Of a stretch of 64,000 nt of DNA, positions 8,561 through 17,067 are shown in pieces. The notes beneath the pieces were generated by a model. The model ran no database searches, was not told the origin of the DNA, and was given only the letters and a program-made list of their open reading frames with translations. A program made the translations under genes and the position numbers. Each line of letters begins with the position of its first letter. Within the stretch, counting starts at the first letter, position 1. The stretch is taken from NCBI RefSeq assembly GCF_049615385.1, contig NZ_JBMZFL010000003.1; one strand, given 5' to 3'. This DNA comes from Aequoribacter sp049615385. Lineage in GTDB: Bacteria; Pseudomonadota; Gammaproteobacteria; Pseudomonadales; Halieaceae.

Positions 8561-9268
8561 TTAGCGTTCTCCCAGTAACTTAGCTTTGGCGTCATTCACG
8601 CGTGCGGCTAGGTAGTCGTTGCCGCCACGGTCGGGGTGCAATTTTTGCATTAGCTTGCGATGCGCTGCAATGATATCGTTTTTGGATGCACCCTCGGAGA
8701 GGCCCAAAATTGCCAGCGCTTCTTTCTCCGTTAGCTGTCCACCGCTGTCGCCTGTCGGCGGCGCTTGATTTTGATATTCCTCGCCGAAGCGCTGCTCGAG
8801 GTAGGACAACAGTAATTGGGTAGAATCCGCGTCGTTGGCGCGACAGTATTCCAACAGCGTGTCGAGCTCGCTTTGCGAGAGCTCTGATAGTAGCTTGCCG
8901 CTAAATGCACCAGCCAGTACCGTGCCGTTCAAACGACCATTACTATGATCTAGTGTCATGCGTAGTATGGCCGACTCCACTTGCGACGTTGCGCCAGAGC
9001 CCGATTGCCCCAACCAGCCCTTAAGATGGGGTAGCAGTTGAATCAGTAGTGGGAGTGATTGTCTCAAAAGTACCAACAAGCCGGTGACCAATGCGCCAAC
9101 CCAGTGCATTTTGCCGCTAATTGCCAGTAATACGGCCACGACTAAAGCCACGACAAAAATCAGCTGAAGATAGGCCGCTTTGCGTTTTGGTGCAGGTAGG
9201 GCTTTGATGCGTGTTACTGCAATGTAAAGAGCGAGTGCAGCAGCGGCAAATAGTATCAGTTTTGGCAT
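8561..9268 (-). CDS. Membrane-anchored J-domain (DnaJ-like) protein
   Basis: A 235-residue protein with N-terminal helices at about residues 2-18, 31-50 and 54-75, a middle soluble region, and a C-terminal J domain (about residues 178-235). The J domain carries the diagnostic loop K-L-H-P-D-R-G-G; HPD is the motif that stimulates DnaK ATPase. A C-terminal J domain on a membrane anchor resembles TIM14/DjlA-like co-chaperones, which recruit DnaK to the inner face of the membrane. The start overlaps the stop of the VWA gene in a TAATG arrangement (1 bp), implying translational coupling. The specific client is unknown. Confidence 0.85.
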   Translation of the reverse strand: MPKLILFAAAALALYIAVTRIKALPAPKRKAAYLQLIFVVALVVAVLLAISGKMHWVGALVTGLLVLLRQSLPLLIQLLPHLKGWLGQSGSGATSQVESAILRMTLDHSNGRLNGTVLAGAFSGKLLSELSQSELDTLLEYCRANDADSTQLLLSYLEQRFGEEYQNQAPPTGDSGGQLTEKEALAILGLSEGASKNDIIAAHRKLMQKLHPDRGGNDYLAARVNDAKAKLLGER

Positions 9269-9957
9269 TAGGGCTTTGGCAACTGTTCCAGTAGCGTTTG
9301 TGCCGCGTCATCGCGACGTTGAGTAAGCGCAGTATAACCGCCTTGGGCATAAGCTGCCACGGCACTAAGCAGATCGCGAAGGCGACCTGGAGCACCGAGG
9401 TCGAAACGGGCATAGGCACCGGATGACACGCGAGCCATGTGTTGAAAGGTGTCTTCAACGCCCGGATTGAGGCCTTCTTGAAATAGGAATAACGGTAATT
9501 TGCGCAGCCCGCATTGTCCCGCCAGATCAATGATTTCATGGGGTGCCTCTTCGATCGCATCTCCAATAAAAATTAGACCGCGTATTGGGTTTGATTGATG
9601 CTCGCTCAGGGCATAACGCAGTGTTTTTCGAATTTGAGTTTGCCCTCCAGCACAGCGAACGCTCGACATTTTCCGGCTGAGAATGTCGGCATCGGTGAGC
9701 CAATCGGTTTGACGGAACTCCTCGAAACCCCGGTAAAAGCACAGTTTCAGGGTCAAGCCTTTCAAACCATCGGTTGCATGCAGCAGCGAGTGTGTTAGCG
9801 AGCAGGCTAAATCCCAGGTCGGCTGTCGGCTCGCTGTTGCGTCAATCACAAACAGTAGGCGCTGTTGTTGCTTAACCACCTTAGAGATGGTCTTGTGCTG
9901 CTTTATGAAAGCGCTAATCTCATTGCTGGAATTCGTGGTTTTTAGCGTACCGCCCAT
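9268..9957 (-). CDS. VWA-like domain protein
   Basis: A 229-residue soluble protein with a von Willebrand A-like fold. A strand L-L-F-V-I-D-A-T-A-S-R (about residues 34-44) occupies the place of the MIDAS DxSxS motif but reads DATAS, so metal binding may be altered. Later elements are G-G-Q-T-Q-I and the strand G-L-I-F-I-G-D-A-I-E-E, which fits the third MIDAS region. It is the first gene of a three-gene module with the J-domain membrane protein and a small protein. I recall comparable VWA plus DnaJ pairs in alphaproteobacteria. Adaptor or scaffold work for a chaperone is plausible but unproven. Confidence 0.75.
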   Translation of the reverse strand: MGGTLKTTNSSNEISAFIKQHKTISKVVKQQQRLLFVIDATASRQPTWDLACSLTHSLLHATDGLKGLTLKLCFYRGFEEFRQTDWLTDADILSRKMSSVRCAGGQTQIRKTLRYALSEHQSNPIRGLIFIGDAIEEAPHEIIDLAGQCGLRKLPLFLFQEGLNPGVEDTFQHMARVSSGAYARFDLGAPGRLRDLLSAVAAYAQGGYTALTQRRDDAAQTLLEQLPKP

Positions 9958-10064
9958 ACTGTGGCTCTGCTGTCATAATCTCGCTAAAATGATGACGACT
10001 TCAACGTCGGCGCGCAAGTATCTTTGTCAGCAAGCGCCGCTGCCCTAAGCGCAAGGATAGCACT

Positions 10065-10706
10065 ATGGATTGGTTCTCGATTCGAAAAAAACATACCTTG
10101 GTCACCGCAGAAACGGCCTTACCTGACCGCAATGAGGCGCTCACACCAGGGCACGATCATCTTATTTATGGGCGTTCGATGTTGCCCCCTTACGCGACTG
10201 ACGAGCAAATCGTCTATTTGGGTATGGGCTGTTTTTGGGGTGCCGAGCGACGCATGTGGCAGCAAGAAGGGGTCAGCTTAACCGCGGTGGGATACGGTGG
10301 CGGTATCACGAAAAACCCAACCTATGAAGATGTCTGTAGCGGTAAAACGGCGCACGTGGAACTTGTGATGGTGGCTTATCAACCGGCTGTTACGAGCCTC
10401 GGGGCGCTGCTTAAGGTCTTTTGGGAGGCTCACGACCCAACTCAGGGTATGCGTCAAGGCAACGACTTGGGCACACAGTATCGTTCTGCTATTTACACCA
10501 CGACTGACGAGCAGCTTCAGGTAGCGCAAGCATCTTGCGAGGCTTATCAAGCGGGTTTGAGTGCGGCAGGACATGGCAATATCACCACAGAGATTGCCCC
10601 GTTTTCTAACTTTTTCTTTGCCGAGGAGTACCATCAGCAATATCTGCACAAGAATCCAAATGGTTACTGTGGGTTGCGTGGGACGGGTGTGAGCTGTGCT
10701 GTTTAA
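10065..10706 (+). CDS. msrA: Peptide methionine sulfoxide reductase A
   Basis: A 213-residue enzyme that reduces methionine-S-sulfoxide in proteins and free methionine, repairing oxidative damage. The catalytic motif G-C-F-W-G-A-E has Cys56. The family blocks G-Y-G-G-G and T-Y-E-D-V-C-S-G, F-W-E-A-H-D-P-T-Q, G-T-Q-Y-R-S-A-I-Y and F-A-E-E-Y-H-Q-Q-Y-L follow. The C-terminal Y-C-G-L and V-S-C-A supply resolving cysteines. The N-terminal extension of about 45 residues is like E. coli MsrA. AAGGA lies about 8 nt before the ATG. It is convergent with rsmE, with only 2 bp between the ends. Confidence 0.96.
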   Translation: MDWFSIRKKHTLVTAETALPDRNEALTPGHDHLIYGRSMLPPYATDEQIVYLGMGCFWGAERRMWQQEGVSLTAVGYGGGITKNPTYEDVCSGKTAHVELVMVAYQPAVTSLGALLKVFWEAHDPTQGMRQGNDLGTQYRSAIYTTTDEQLQVAQASCEAYQAGLSAAGHGNITTEIAPFSNFFFAEEYHQQYLHKNPNGYCGLRGTGVSCAV

Positions 10707-10708
10707 GC

Positions 10709-11425
10709 TTAAGCGATGAGTCTACCCAGTAGAGCGCTGACCGCGGTTTCTACTCGCATGATTCTTGCGCCTAAGTTGACGGGCGTGAGCCCGGCCTTTT
10801 GTAACAAGTCAATTTCGTAAGGGATAAACCCACCCTCGGGGCCTATGGCTATGAGCCGAGGTTCGTCACTGCGGTTGGTTCTCAAGCGAGACTGCACGCG
10901 GTGATCGCCCAACCAAGCGTTTGGGTAAGACTTGACGAGGCCTGGGAGTACATCTTCTGCGAAGGGCTTAAAACCCTTGTGCCAGCGTAAACTCGGAGGA
11001 ACGGTGTCCCCGGCTTGCTCTAAAGCCGTCAGAATTGTGCTGTTCACGGCATCGGGCTTTAAATAGGGCGACTGCCAATAGCTCTTTTCGACGCGGTAGC
11101 TGTTGATGATGTGAATGGCCTCGACGCCGAGCTCGATGCTTGCACTGAGTATCCGTCGCAGCATTTTAGGTCTGGGCATTGCTAGCACCAAGCAGAGTGG
11201 TTCTTTGCGTGGCGGTCTTTCTGACAATGTGACATCAAGTACAGTGCGTGTTTCATTGTGCTCGATTACCTTACCCAGCCCCAGTTTGCCGCCGTAAACG
11301 CCGACTTTGAGTGAGTGGCCAATCTCGGGTCGCAGGACCTCGGTACAGTGCCGGTGAGCGCCTGGGTTCAACTGCACTTCAAAATGATCACTGGTGGTGT
11401 CTTGGTCGAGCAGTATGATATTCAC
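10709..11425 (-). CDS. rsmE: 16S rRNA (uracil1498-N3)-methyltransferase
   Basis: A 238-residue SPOUT-family methyltransferase that makes m3U1498 in 16S rRNA. The trefoil-knot signature I-A-I-G-P-E-G-G-F near residues 191-199 and the ending L-G-A-R-I-M-R-V-E-T-A-V-S-A-L are diagnostic of RsmE. An N-terminal PUA-like domain precedes them. It starts with GTG, and the G is shared with the TAG stop of rimO (1-bp overlap), so it is probably translated by coupling from rimO. Confidence 0.95.
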   Translation of the reverse strand: MNIILLDQDTTSDHFEVQLNPGAHRHCTEVLRPEIGHSLKVGVYGGKLGLGKVIEHNETRTVLDVTLSERPPRKEPLCLVLAMPRPKMLRRILSASIELGVEAIHIINSYRVEKSYWQSPYLKPDAVNSTILTALEQAGDTVPPSLRWHKGFKPFAEDVLPGLVKSYPNAWLGDHRVQSRLRTNRSDEPRLIAIGPEGGFIPYEIDLLQKAGLTPVNLGARIMRVETAVSALLGRLIA

Positions 11426-12756
11426 TACTCAACCCAAAGATCGTATTCGTCAGCTCCAGTAATTTCGGCTGTGACTAGGTCGCCCGGGCGCAAGTCGGTG
11501 TAGCCGGGTAGGTGCACCACACCGTCGATCTCGGGCGCATCACCGCGTGTGCGGCCGATAGCGCCTTCACTGTCGACGTGATCGATAATGAGTTGCTGTT
11601 CGGTACCAATTTTCGCTGCACGCCTTTCAGCACTGATACTTTGTTGTAGCGCCATGAAGCGTTCCCATCGGTCTTGTTTTACCTCATCGGTGACGGGGTT
11701 GGCTAAGGCGTTAGCGGGTGCCCCTTCGACGGGTGAGTATTGGAAACAGCCGACGTTATCGAGCTGAGCTTCGCTGATAAAGTCGAGTAGCTCTTGGAAC
11801 TGCGCCTCTGTTTCACCGGGGAATCCCACGATAAAGGTACTGCGTAACGATAGATCGGGACAGACTTTGCGCCAGCTGTGGATTCTATCGAGTACTTTTT
11901 CAGCCGCCGCAGGGCGTTTCATGGCCTTGAGTATATCGTGAGACGCGTGCTGAAAAGGAATGTCTAAATAGGGCAGGATTTTACCCTCGGCCATTAAGGG
12001 AATGACATTGTCGACGTGGGGGTAGGGGTAGACGTAGTGCATCCGTACCCAAACGCCTAGGGAACCTAATGCTTCGCTCAAAGCCAGCATTTGAGTTTTG
12101 ACGGGGCGGCCATCCCAGAAATCGGTTTTGTATTTCAGGTCCACACCGTAGGCGCTTGTGTCTTGTGATACAACCAAGAGTTCGCGCACGCCACCGCGCA
12201 CCAGAGCCTCGGCTTCTCGCATAACGTCGCCAGCGGGCCGGCTGACCAAGTCGCCGCGTAAATGCGGAATGATGCAAAAGCTGCAGCGATGGTTGCAACC
12301 TTCCGAGATCTTCAGATAAGCATAGTGTCGCGGCGTGAGCTTGATACCATGATCGGGTACTAAGTCGATAAAGGGGTTGTGTTCTTGCGGTTTGGGGACG
12401 TGATGACGCACCGCTGTCATGACTTCTTCGTAGGCCGCGGGCCCCGTGACGCTCAGTACCTTGGGGTGTAGGTCTTGGATACGTTTTGCGTCGTCGCCCG
12501 CACCCATGCAGCCCGTGACAATCACGCGGCCATTTTCAGCTAAGGCCTCGCCAATAGCATCCAAGGATTCTTGTTTAGCGCTGTCGATGAATCCGCAGGT
12601 GTTCACGATTACGAGGTCTGCCCCCTCATAGGAACCACTGATGGCGTAGCCGTCCTGCTGCAGCTGGGTGAGAATTCGCTCGGAGTCGACTAATGCCTTT
12701 GGGCATCCTAGGCTGACAAATCCTACGGTTGGGTTTTGCGTTTGCGCTTCAGACAC
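11425..12756 (-). CDS. rimO: Ribosomal protein S12 methylthiotransferase
   Basis: A 443-residue radical-SAM enzyme that adds a methylthio group to the conserved aspartate of ribosomal protein S12. The order is an N-terminal MTTase domain (F-V-S-L-G-C-P-K-A-L-V-D-S-E, with cysteines near residues 19, 54 and 83), the radical-SAM core with C-N-H-R-C-S-F-C (CxxxCxxC), and a C-terminal TRAM domain. The L-G-C-P-K motif separates RimO from MiaB (G-C-Q-M-N). Length fits the family (about 440). It is coupled to rsmE downstream by a 1-bp overlap. Confidence 0.97.
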   Translation of the reverse strand: MSEAQTQNPTVGFVSLGCPKALVDSERILTQLQQDGYAISGSYEGADLVIVNTCGFIDSAKQESLDAIGEALAENGRVIVTGCMGAGDDAKRIQDLHPKVLSVTGPAAYEEVMTAVRHHVPKPQEHNPFIDLVPDHGIKLTPRHYAYLKISEGCNHRCSFCIIPHLRGDLVSRPAGDVMREAEALVRGGVRELLVVSQDTSAYGVDLKYKTDFWDGRPVKTQMLALSEALGSLGVWVRMHYVYPYPHVDNVIPLMAEGKILPYLDIPFQHASHDILKAMKRPAAAEKVLDRIHSWRKVCPDLSLRSTFIVGFPGETEAQFQELLDFISEAQLDNVGCFQYSPVEGAPANALANPVTDEVKQDRWERFMALQQSISAERRAAKIGTEQQLIIDHVDSEGAIGRTRGDAPEIDGVVHLPGYTDLRPGDLVTAEITGADEYDLWVE

Positions 12757-12817
12757 GCCCGTACTTCCTTAATCTCAAAAACGCAATGATACCACGGCTC
12801 AGGTGATAACTTCTTGT

Positions 12818-13321
12818 CTACAAGTTCCGATTAAAGGTGGGACCAAAAGCGCTAATACGCAGTTGTTTTTTTAGATGTGCCTGCAGTGATAGACACTCGT
12901 CGCGGTTCAAAAATTCACCCACGCGTATAGAGTGTGTTCGATCTTGGATGTAAAGCTCGGGGCCATCCCAAGGGTGGTTCTCTGGGCGGATGGCTAGGCT
13001 GGTTTCGTCTCTAGGTAGAGTGTAGGTAAATTTTGGGGCGTAGACGCCTTTGTCAATTCGTACCGTGTCGCCGTTGAAGGTGATGACATGTTTGAAATGA
13101 AGTTTCCAATGCACGTAGTACAAGGAGGCGGATAGGGCGGCGATTTCGAGTCCTGCGAAAGGCAAAATCGGCCAGGCTCCCAAGCTCCAGAAAAATAGGG
13201 CCGCGCCTATGGATGGGATCGACAAGAAAATAATCAGCTGCTTGTTTTGCTTCCAACTGGCAGATAGGTTGGGTTGCGCCACAATAACGTGCTGTTGATC
13301 ATGTTCTGAGGCGTTGACCAA
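12818..13321 (-). CDS. DUF2244 family membrane protein
   Basis: A 167-residue protein of the uncharacterised DUF2244 family. Two adjacent membrane helices (about residues 28-45 and 50-68) are followed by a soluble domain with H-W-K-L-H-F-K-H-V-I-T-F and P-R-D-E-T-S-L-A-I. The start codon is TTG, but a strong AAGGAG sits 8 nt upstream and no better start is in frame, so TTG is supported. In many proteobacteria members sit near cytochrome oxidase genes; here it lies between rluA and rimO. Its function is unknown. Confidence 0.8.
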   Translation of the reverse strand: MVNASEHDQQHVIVAQPNLSASWKQNKQLIIFLSIPSIGAALFFWSLGAWPILPFAGLEIAALSASLYYVHWKLHFKHVITFNGDTVRIDKGVYAPKFTYTLPRDETSLAIRPENHPWDGPELYIQDRTHSIRVGEFLNRDECLSLQAHLKKQLRISAFGPTFNRNL

Positions 13322-13393
13322 GCGCTTATCTCCTTAAAATCGATATGATAGTGGCTTTTTTTATGAATTCCACACTCAATACTTACGCGAGCC

Positions 13394-14047
13394 TTAAAAG
13401 GCTGGCTCACTTTCGATACTCAGCCATTGACCTGTGACTGGATGTTTGAGGGCTAATCGTTCGGCATGCAATAATAGACGGTCTGAACGCGACAAACTTT
13501 CAGGGTCAGCGTACAAGTCGCAACCCAGAATCGGGTGGCCGATGCTCAGCAAATGCAAGCGGAGTTGGTGTGATCGGCCTGTGACAGGGTGCAAGCGCAG
13601 ACGGGTGGAGTTATTCCCTCGAGCGATTACGGTAAAGTGGGTGACGGAAGGCTTGCCGCGTTCAAAACACACTTTTTGTCGCGGTCGGTTCTCCCAGTCG
13701 GCGCGTATAGGTAAATCAATCGTGCCTGCATTCTCCTTGATCTCTCCGGCTACCACGGCGATATAAGATTTGGCGACTTGTCGTAAGCGGAACTGCCTAG
13801 AAAGCTCGGCGTGACGCTCTTTGCCCAAGGCGATGACCATGGTGCCCGAGGTGTCTAAATCGAGCCTGTGAACAATGCGGGCGTTGGGGTAGGTTTGTTG
13901 CAGTCGCGAAATTAAGCAGTCTTTGTTGAGCAGGTGCTTGCCCGGCACGCTCAACAAAAAATGCGGTTTAGCGACAAATAATAGGTGTTCATCTTGGTAT
14001 AAGATCCCGATAGGTTCTTGGGAGTGCGGAACAAGATAGTCGCTCAT
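13394..14047 (-). CDS. rluA: Dual-specificity rRNA/tRNA pseudouridine synthase
   Basis: A 217-residue pseudouridine synthase whose length and sequence fit RluA, which modifies U746 of 23S rRNA and U32 of several tRNAs. The catalytic motif H-R-L-D-L-D-T-S-G (about residues 60-68) carries the essential aspartate, and G-R-S-H-Q-L-R-L-H-L is the conserved substrate-binding block. It lacks the S4 domain of RluC and RluD. Opening residues similar to E. coli RluA (I-L-Y-Q-D-E-H, L-L-S-V-P-G) support the specific call. It lies 4 bp after pdxJ in a minus-strand operon. Confidence 0.9.
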   Translation of the reverse strand: MSDYLVPHSQEPIGILYQDEHLLFVAKPHFLLSVPGKHLLNKDCLISRLQQTYPNARIVHRLDLDTSGTMVIALGKERHAELSRQFRLRQVAKSYIAVVAGEIKENAGTIDLPIRADWENRPRQKVCFERGKPSVTHFTVIARGNNSTRLRLHPVTGRSHQLRLHLLSIGHPILGCDLYADPESLSRSDRLLLHAERLALKHPVTGQWLSIESEPAF

Positions 14048-14051
14048 TGCC

Positions 14052-14813
14052 CTAGGCGGTTTTTAGTGCGGCCAAATATTGACTGATGGTGTGTTCCAAG
14101 CCCAGATACAGCGCATCAGCCGTAAGGGCGTGACCGATAGAAACCTCCGCTAAGTGCGGCAGGCCGCTGAACAAGGGTAAGTTATCTAAGTTCAAGTCGT
14201 GACCCGCGTTAATTCCAAGTCCTGCCTGGTAGGCCGCTTCAGCAGTACGCGCAAATAATTCGAGGCTTTGTTGACCGCGCCCCTGCTCGAACTCACGGGC
14301 AAACGTTTCTGTGTAAAGTTCGACTCTATCGGCACCCAAATCGGCGGCTAACGCTACGGTACTTGGGTTGGGGTCGACAAATATACTGCTGCGTACCCCC
14401 CATTCTTTGAGCTGCTGCAATATCGGTCGCAGTTTGTCGGCATCACGCTCCAAATCAAAGCCGTGATCCGAGGTCAGTTGATCGTTGGCGTCAGGCACCA
14501 GCGTGCACTGTGCAGGTCGAATGGCATCGACTAGTGCCATAAACCCCGGGTAGTCACTAACCCCCTTGCGTGTGCTTGGCATTGGTGGGCTGAAGGGATT
14601 GCCCTCAATGTTGAGCTCAACCGAAAGCGCCTGTTTAAGAGCGTAACAGTCGTCTACGCGGATATGGCGTTGGTCTGGGCGGGGGTGCACCGTGATGCCA
14701 TGAGCGCCGTAATGGATGCAACGCAGAGCATAATCAACCACCGATGGGATGACGGTGTCGCGCGAATTCCTCAGTAGGGCCACTTTGTTAACGTTAACGC
14801 TTAACGCAATCAT
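14052..14813 (-). CDS. pdxJ: Pyridoxine 5'-phosphate synthase
   Basis: A 253-residue TIM-barrel enzyme that condenses 1-deoxyxylulose 5-phosphate with 3-amino-2-oxopropyl phosphate, the closing step of the DXP-dependent vitamin B6 pathway. Characteristic blocks are L-S-V-N-V-N-K-V-A-L-L-R-N-S-R, G-I-T-V-H-P-R-P-D-Q-R-H-I, A-D-R-V-E-L-Y-T-E and G-L-G-I-N-A-G-H-D-L-N. The start overlaps the upstream cyclophilin stop by 4 bp (ATGA). In E. coli pdxJ follows recO; here it sits between a cyclophilin and rluA. Confidence 0.96.
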   Translation of the reverse strand: MIALSVNVNKVALLRNSRDTVIPSVVDYALRCIHYGAHGITVHPRPDQRHIRVDDCYALKQALSVELNIEGNPFSPPMPSTRKGVSDYPGFMALVDAIRPAQCTLVPDANDQLTSDHGFDLERDADKLRPILQQLKEWGVRSSIFVDPNPSTVALAADLGADRVELYTETFAREFEQGRGQQSLELFARTAEAAYQAGLGINAGHDLNLDNLPLFSGLPHLAEVSIGHALTADALYLGLEHTISQYLAALKTA

Positions 14814-15427
14814 GGCTTATTGACCCAGGTCACTTTGTTAATGACGACGGGCTTAGTTGGGCTGTCGGTGAAGGCGCCGCCTCGATTTTTTGTGGGCGCC
14901 GTCGCAATGTAATCCACCGTGCTCATACTTAGCTTATCTTTGACTTTGCCAAAAACGGCATAGCCCGCTTTGCCCGGGGCCCAGTCCAAGCGTAAGTTGT
15001 TGCGATGGTTAATAAAAAATTGATCTGTTGCCGAATCGGGGTCGTCGGTACGTGCCATAGCGATTGTGCCGCGGACATTGTGTAGTTTCGATTTTTTGGC
15101 TTCGTTTGCAATGGGGGAGTCGCTGGGTAATGGCTCATAGCGTTGATCAAATCCACCTGCTTGAATCATAAAGCCGTTGATTACGCGATGAAAAATCGAG
15201 CCTTCGTAGTGACCCGACTCAACATATTTAAGGAAATTCTCGACGGTAATCGGCGCTTTACGGTGGAACAAGCACAGGGTGATGTCGCCCTCCGAGGTTG
15301 CGAGAGTGACCACGGGTGAAGGATCGTCATCCTCGTCGCATTCTTGCGCTTGCAAAGTGGTTGCAGTCATCAGTAGATAAATAGCCGAGAGCGCGCCCAG
15401 CCAATGCTTAGCCGTAGGTGTCATCAT
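14810..15427 (-). CDS. Exported cyclophilin-type peptidyl-prolyl isomerase
   Basis: A 205-residue periplasmic cis-trans prolyl isomerase. A signal peptide ends about A-L-Q-A at residues 26-28. The cyclophilin domain shows I-F-H-R-V-I-N-G-F-M-I-Q-A-G-G, with the catalytic arginine, then T-I-A-M-A-R-T and Q-F-F-I-N. The shortened loops are like bacterial PpiA/PpiB. A mature N terminus rich in acidic residues (E-C-D-E-D-D-D) is unusual. The gene abuts the stop of the SH3 gene and overlaps pdxJ by 4 bp, so the three are one operon. PpiA is the closest named relative. Confidence 0.88.
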   Translation of the reverse strand: MMTPTAKHWLGALSAIYLLMTATTLQAQECDEDDDPSPVVTLATSEGDITLCLFHRKAPITVENFLKYVESGHYEGSIFHRVINGFMIQAGGFDQRYEPLPSDSPIANEAKKSKLHNVRGTIAMARTDDPDSATDQFFINHRNNLRLDWAPGKAGYAVFGKVKDKLSMSTVDYIATAPTKNRGGAFTDSPTKPVVINKVTWVNKP

Positions 15428-16111
15428 TTAACTCCATCCCGAATTGCGCTTGCGTTGAGGCCATAAACGAGGGACCAGCAAAGCAATGAGTACGCCCAAG
15501 CCCACCGCAAGTGCTCCGTCCATGAATTGGCTGTGTTCCATGCGTTCACGCAGGCGTTGGTTTTCGGCTTGAGTCATTTCGAAGTCAGCGGTGAGTTCCT
15601 CGACCCGCTGAGTTAAGGACTGGTTTCGAGTCTCGATGTTGATGGCGTCTTCAGACAAACTGCGCAAGTTGTCTAGAGTTTCTCGAGTTTCCGCCAAATC
15701 GGTTTGCGCTTGATTCATTGCTGCAACTGCACTTTCTTTCTCGGTTCGAAGACGGTCCACATCGCTCTGTAGATTCTGCATGCGGGTTTTGAGCTCGGCT
15801 TGACTGCCCTGCATACTCTCCAGAACGGTCCGCGCTGGGGGTTGGTCCATGAGATACTGGGTACGAATCCAGCCTTGGGTGCCATTTTGAGTCGTTACCT
15901 CGGCAAACTCGTTGTCGTCACTCAGTTGGATTATCTCGAGTTGAGTGCCGCTGGGTAGTCCGCGGTGGACGATTCGGAATTGCCCGCCAGGACCGCTACG
16001 GAGCGGGACAAAGTGCTTGTCGCTGATATATTGAATTTCGGCACTGGCGAGGGCGCTACTGAGAATGAGAGCCGCTGCCAATAAAGCCGCTAATCGTTGC
16101 AAAGAGGTCAT
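15428..16111 (-). CDS. ygiM: TIGR04211-type SH3 domain protein (YgiM-like)
   Basis: A 227-residue exported, membrane-tethered protein. A signal peptide (residues 1-24, ending A-L-A-S-A) is followed by a bacterial SH3 domain (about residues 28-90; L-R-S-G-P-G, G-T-Q-L-E, G-W-I-R-T-Q-Y-L). A long coiled coil rich in E, L, Q and R (about 100-195) leads to a C-terminal membrane helix (about 200-218) and a basic tail. This architecture matches E. coli YgiM and the TIGR04211 family. The role is unknown; cell-wall or envelope binding is inferred from the SH3 domain. Confidence 0.85.
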   Translation of the reverse strand: MTSLQRLAALLAAALILSSALASAEIQYISDKHFVPLRSGPGGQFRIVHRGLPSGTQLEIIQLSDDNEFAEVTTQNGTQGWIRTQYLMDQPPARTVLESMQGSQAELKTRMQNLQSDVDRLRTEKESAVAAMNQAQTDLAETRETLDNLRSLSEDAINIETRNQSLTQRVEELTADFEMTQAENQRLRERMEHSQFMDGALAVGLGVLIALLVPRLWPQRKRNSGWS

Positions 16112-16132
16112 GGGTTGTCTCGCAAAACTCGT

Positions 16133-16161
16133 AGTATAACCTTGCTGGTGACAGGTCTAAA
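16133..16161 (-). promoter_or_regulatory. Sigma-70-like promoter for the ygiM-ppi-pdxJ-rluA run
   Basis: On the minus strand a -35 TTTAGA (16161-16156; four of six consensus bases) and a -10 TATACT (16138-16133; five of six) are separated by exactly 17 nt. Transcription would start near 16126, about 15 nt before the ATG of the SH3-domain gene. The short leader and good spacing make this a believable promoter. Confidence 0.55.
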
Positions 16162-16169
16162 CCTTCCGT

Positions 16170-16466
16170 TTAGGGTAAGGCTTTGCGGTAGGGTCGAATA
16201 GAGACCTCCGCGAATAATCCTGCCAGGGCATAGGGGTCGTTAGCGGCCCATTCTGCGGCGTCGGCGTGGGTTTCGAATTCGGCAATAATTAAGCTCCCCT
16301 CTACGGGTACGCTGGGGTCGGGGCTCGATTCGCTGGGAATGGGCCCCGCGATAATCAAGCGGCCTTGATCGACCAAGGGCTGGATGTGCGCTAGGTGTGC
16401 TGGGCGCGTGGCGGCGCGGACCTCGCCATGGTTGGGTTTATCGCTACACAAAATAATAAACAACAT
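16170..16466 (-). CDS. yciI: YciI-like protein
   Basis: A 98-residue ferredoxin-like-fold protein of the YciI family. The conserved elements R-P-A-H-L-A-H, with its candidate catalytic histidine, G-P-I-P, and the ending D-P-Y-A-L-A-G-L-F-A-E-V-S-I-R-P-Y are clear. The biochemical role of YciI is not settled; muconolactone-isomerase-like chemistry is known only for distant relatives. It begins 1 bp after the yciB stop, the same yciB-yciI neighbourhood seen in other gammaproteobacteria. Confidence 0.92.
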   Translation of the reverse strand: MLFIILCSDKPNHGEVRAATRPAHLAHIQPLVDQGRLIIAGPIPSESSPDPSVPVEGSLIIAEFETHADAAEWAANDPYALAGLFAEVSIRPYRKALP

Positions 16467-16467
16467 A

Positions 16468-17067
16468 TTAATGATCCTGTTCAGCGGGAGCCGATGTCTC
16501 TTTTTTGAGATACGGCGTCATAATTATGGCGGTCAGTATGGTTAATACCACGGTGAATCCAATGGCAGAATACAGCTTGTAGCTGACCCAGGCGTCTTCG
16601 CTAAAGGTGTAGGCAACCCATAAGTTTAAGCCACCGACAATGGTGAAGTGGCTGGCCCAGACCAAGTTTAAGGTCGTCCAAGCTCGCTTAGGCAGCTGCA
16701 GCTGTGAGCCCAGGGTGCGCTCCATGATCGTTTTTTTGCCGATAAATTGTGAGCCGATAAACAAGATGCCCAAGGCCCAGTTGAAAATTGTGGGTTTCCA
16801 CTGAATAAAAAGTTCGTTGCGAAGTATTACGGTTGCAGCACCAAATATTAGTATGGCGGCGAGCATCCACAAGCCCCGTTTGTCAAATTTACGTTCCCAT
16901 AACGCCAGCCCAAAGACTTGTAGGGTGGTCGCTATCATCAGGATCAGGGTGGCACTGTAAATGCCATCCATCGTGTAGGCCCAATCGCCAAGGCGTATTG
17001 TCTCGCCGTTCATTTGATAGCTAATAAAAAATAGCGCTATGGGTACAAATTCCAACAGTTGTTTCAT
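16468..17067 (-). CDS. yciB: Inner-membrane septation protein A family (YciB)
   Basis: A 199-residue polytopic membrane protein with about five helices. The family N terminus M-K-Q-L-L-E-F-V-P-I-A-L-F-F is conserved, and I start there; an upstream ATG would add nine residues unlike the family. YciB (IspZ) affects cell-envelope synthesis and division-septum formation in enteric bacteria and Shigella. F-I-G-S-Q-F-I-G-K-K and R-A-W-T-T-L-N are other conserved blocks. It is divergent from the PHP phosphoesterase gene, with 107 bp between the starts. Confidence 0.93.
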   Translation of the reverse strand: MKQLLEFVPIALFFISYQMNGETIRLGDWAYTMDGIYSATLILMIATTLQVFGLALWERKFDKRGLWMLAAILIFGAATVILRNELFIQWKPTIFNWALGILFIGSQFIGKKTIMERTLGSQLQLPKRAWTTLNLVWASHFTIVGGLNLWVAYTFSEDAWVSYKLYSAIGFTVVLTILTAIIMTPYLKKETSAPAEQDH

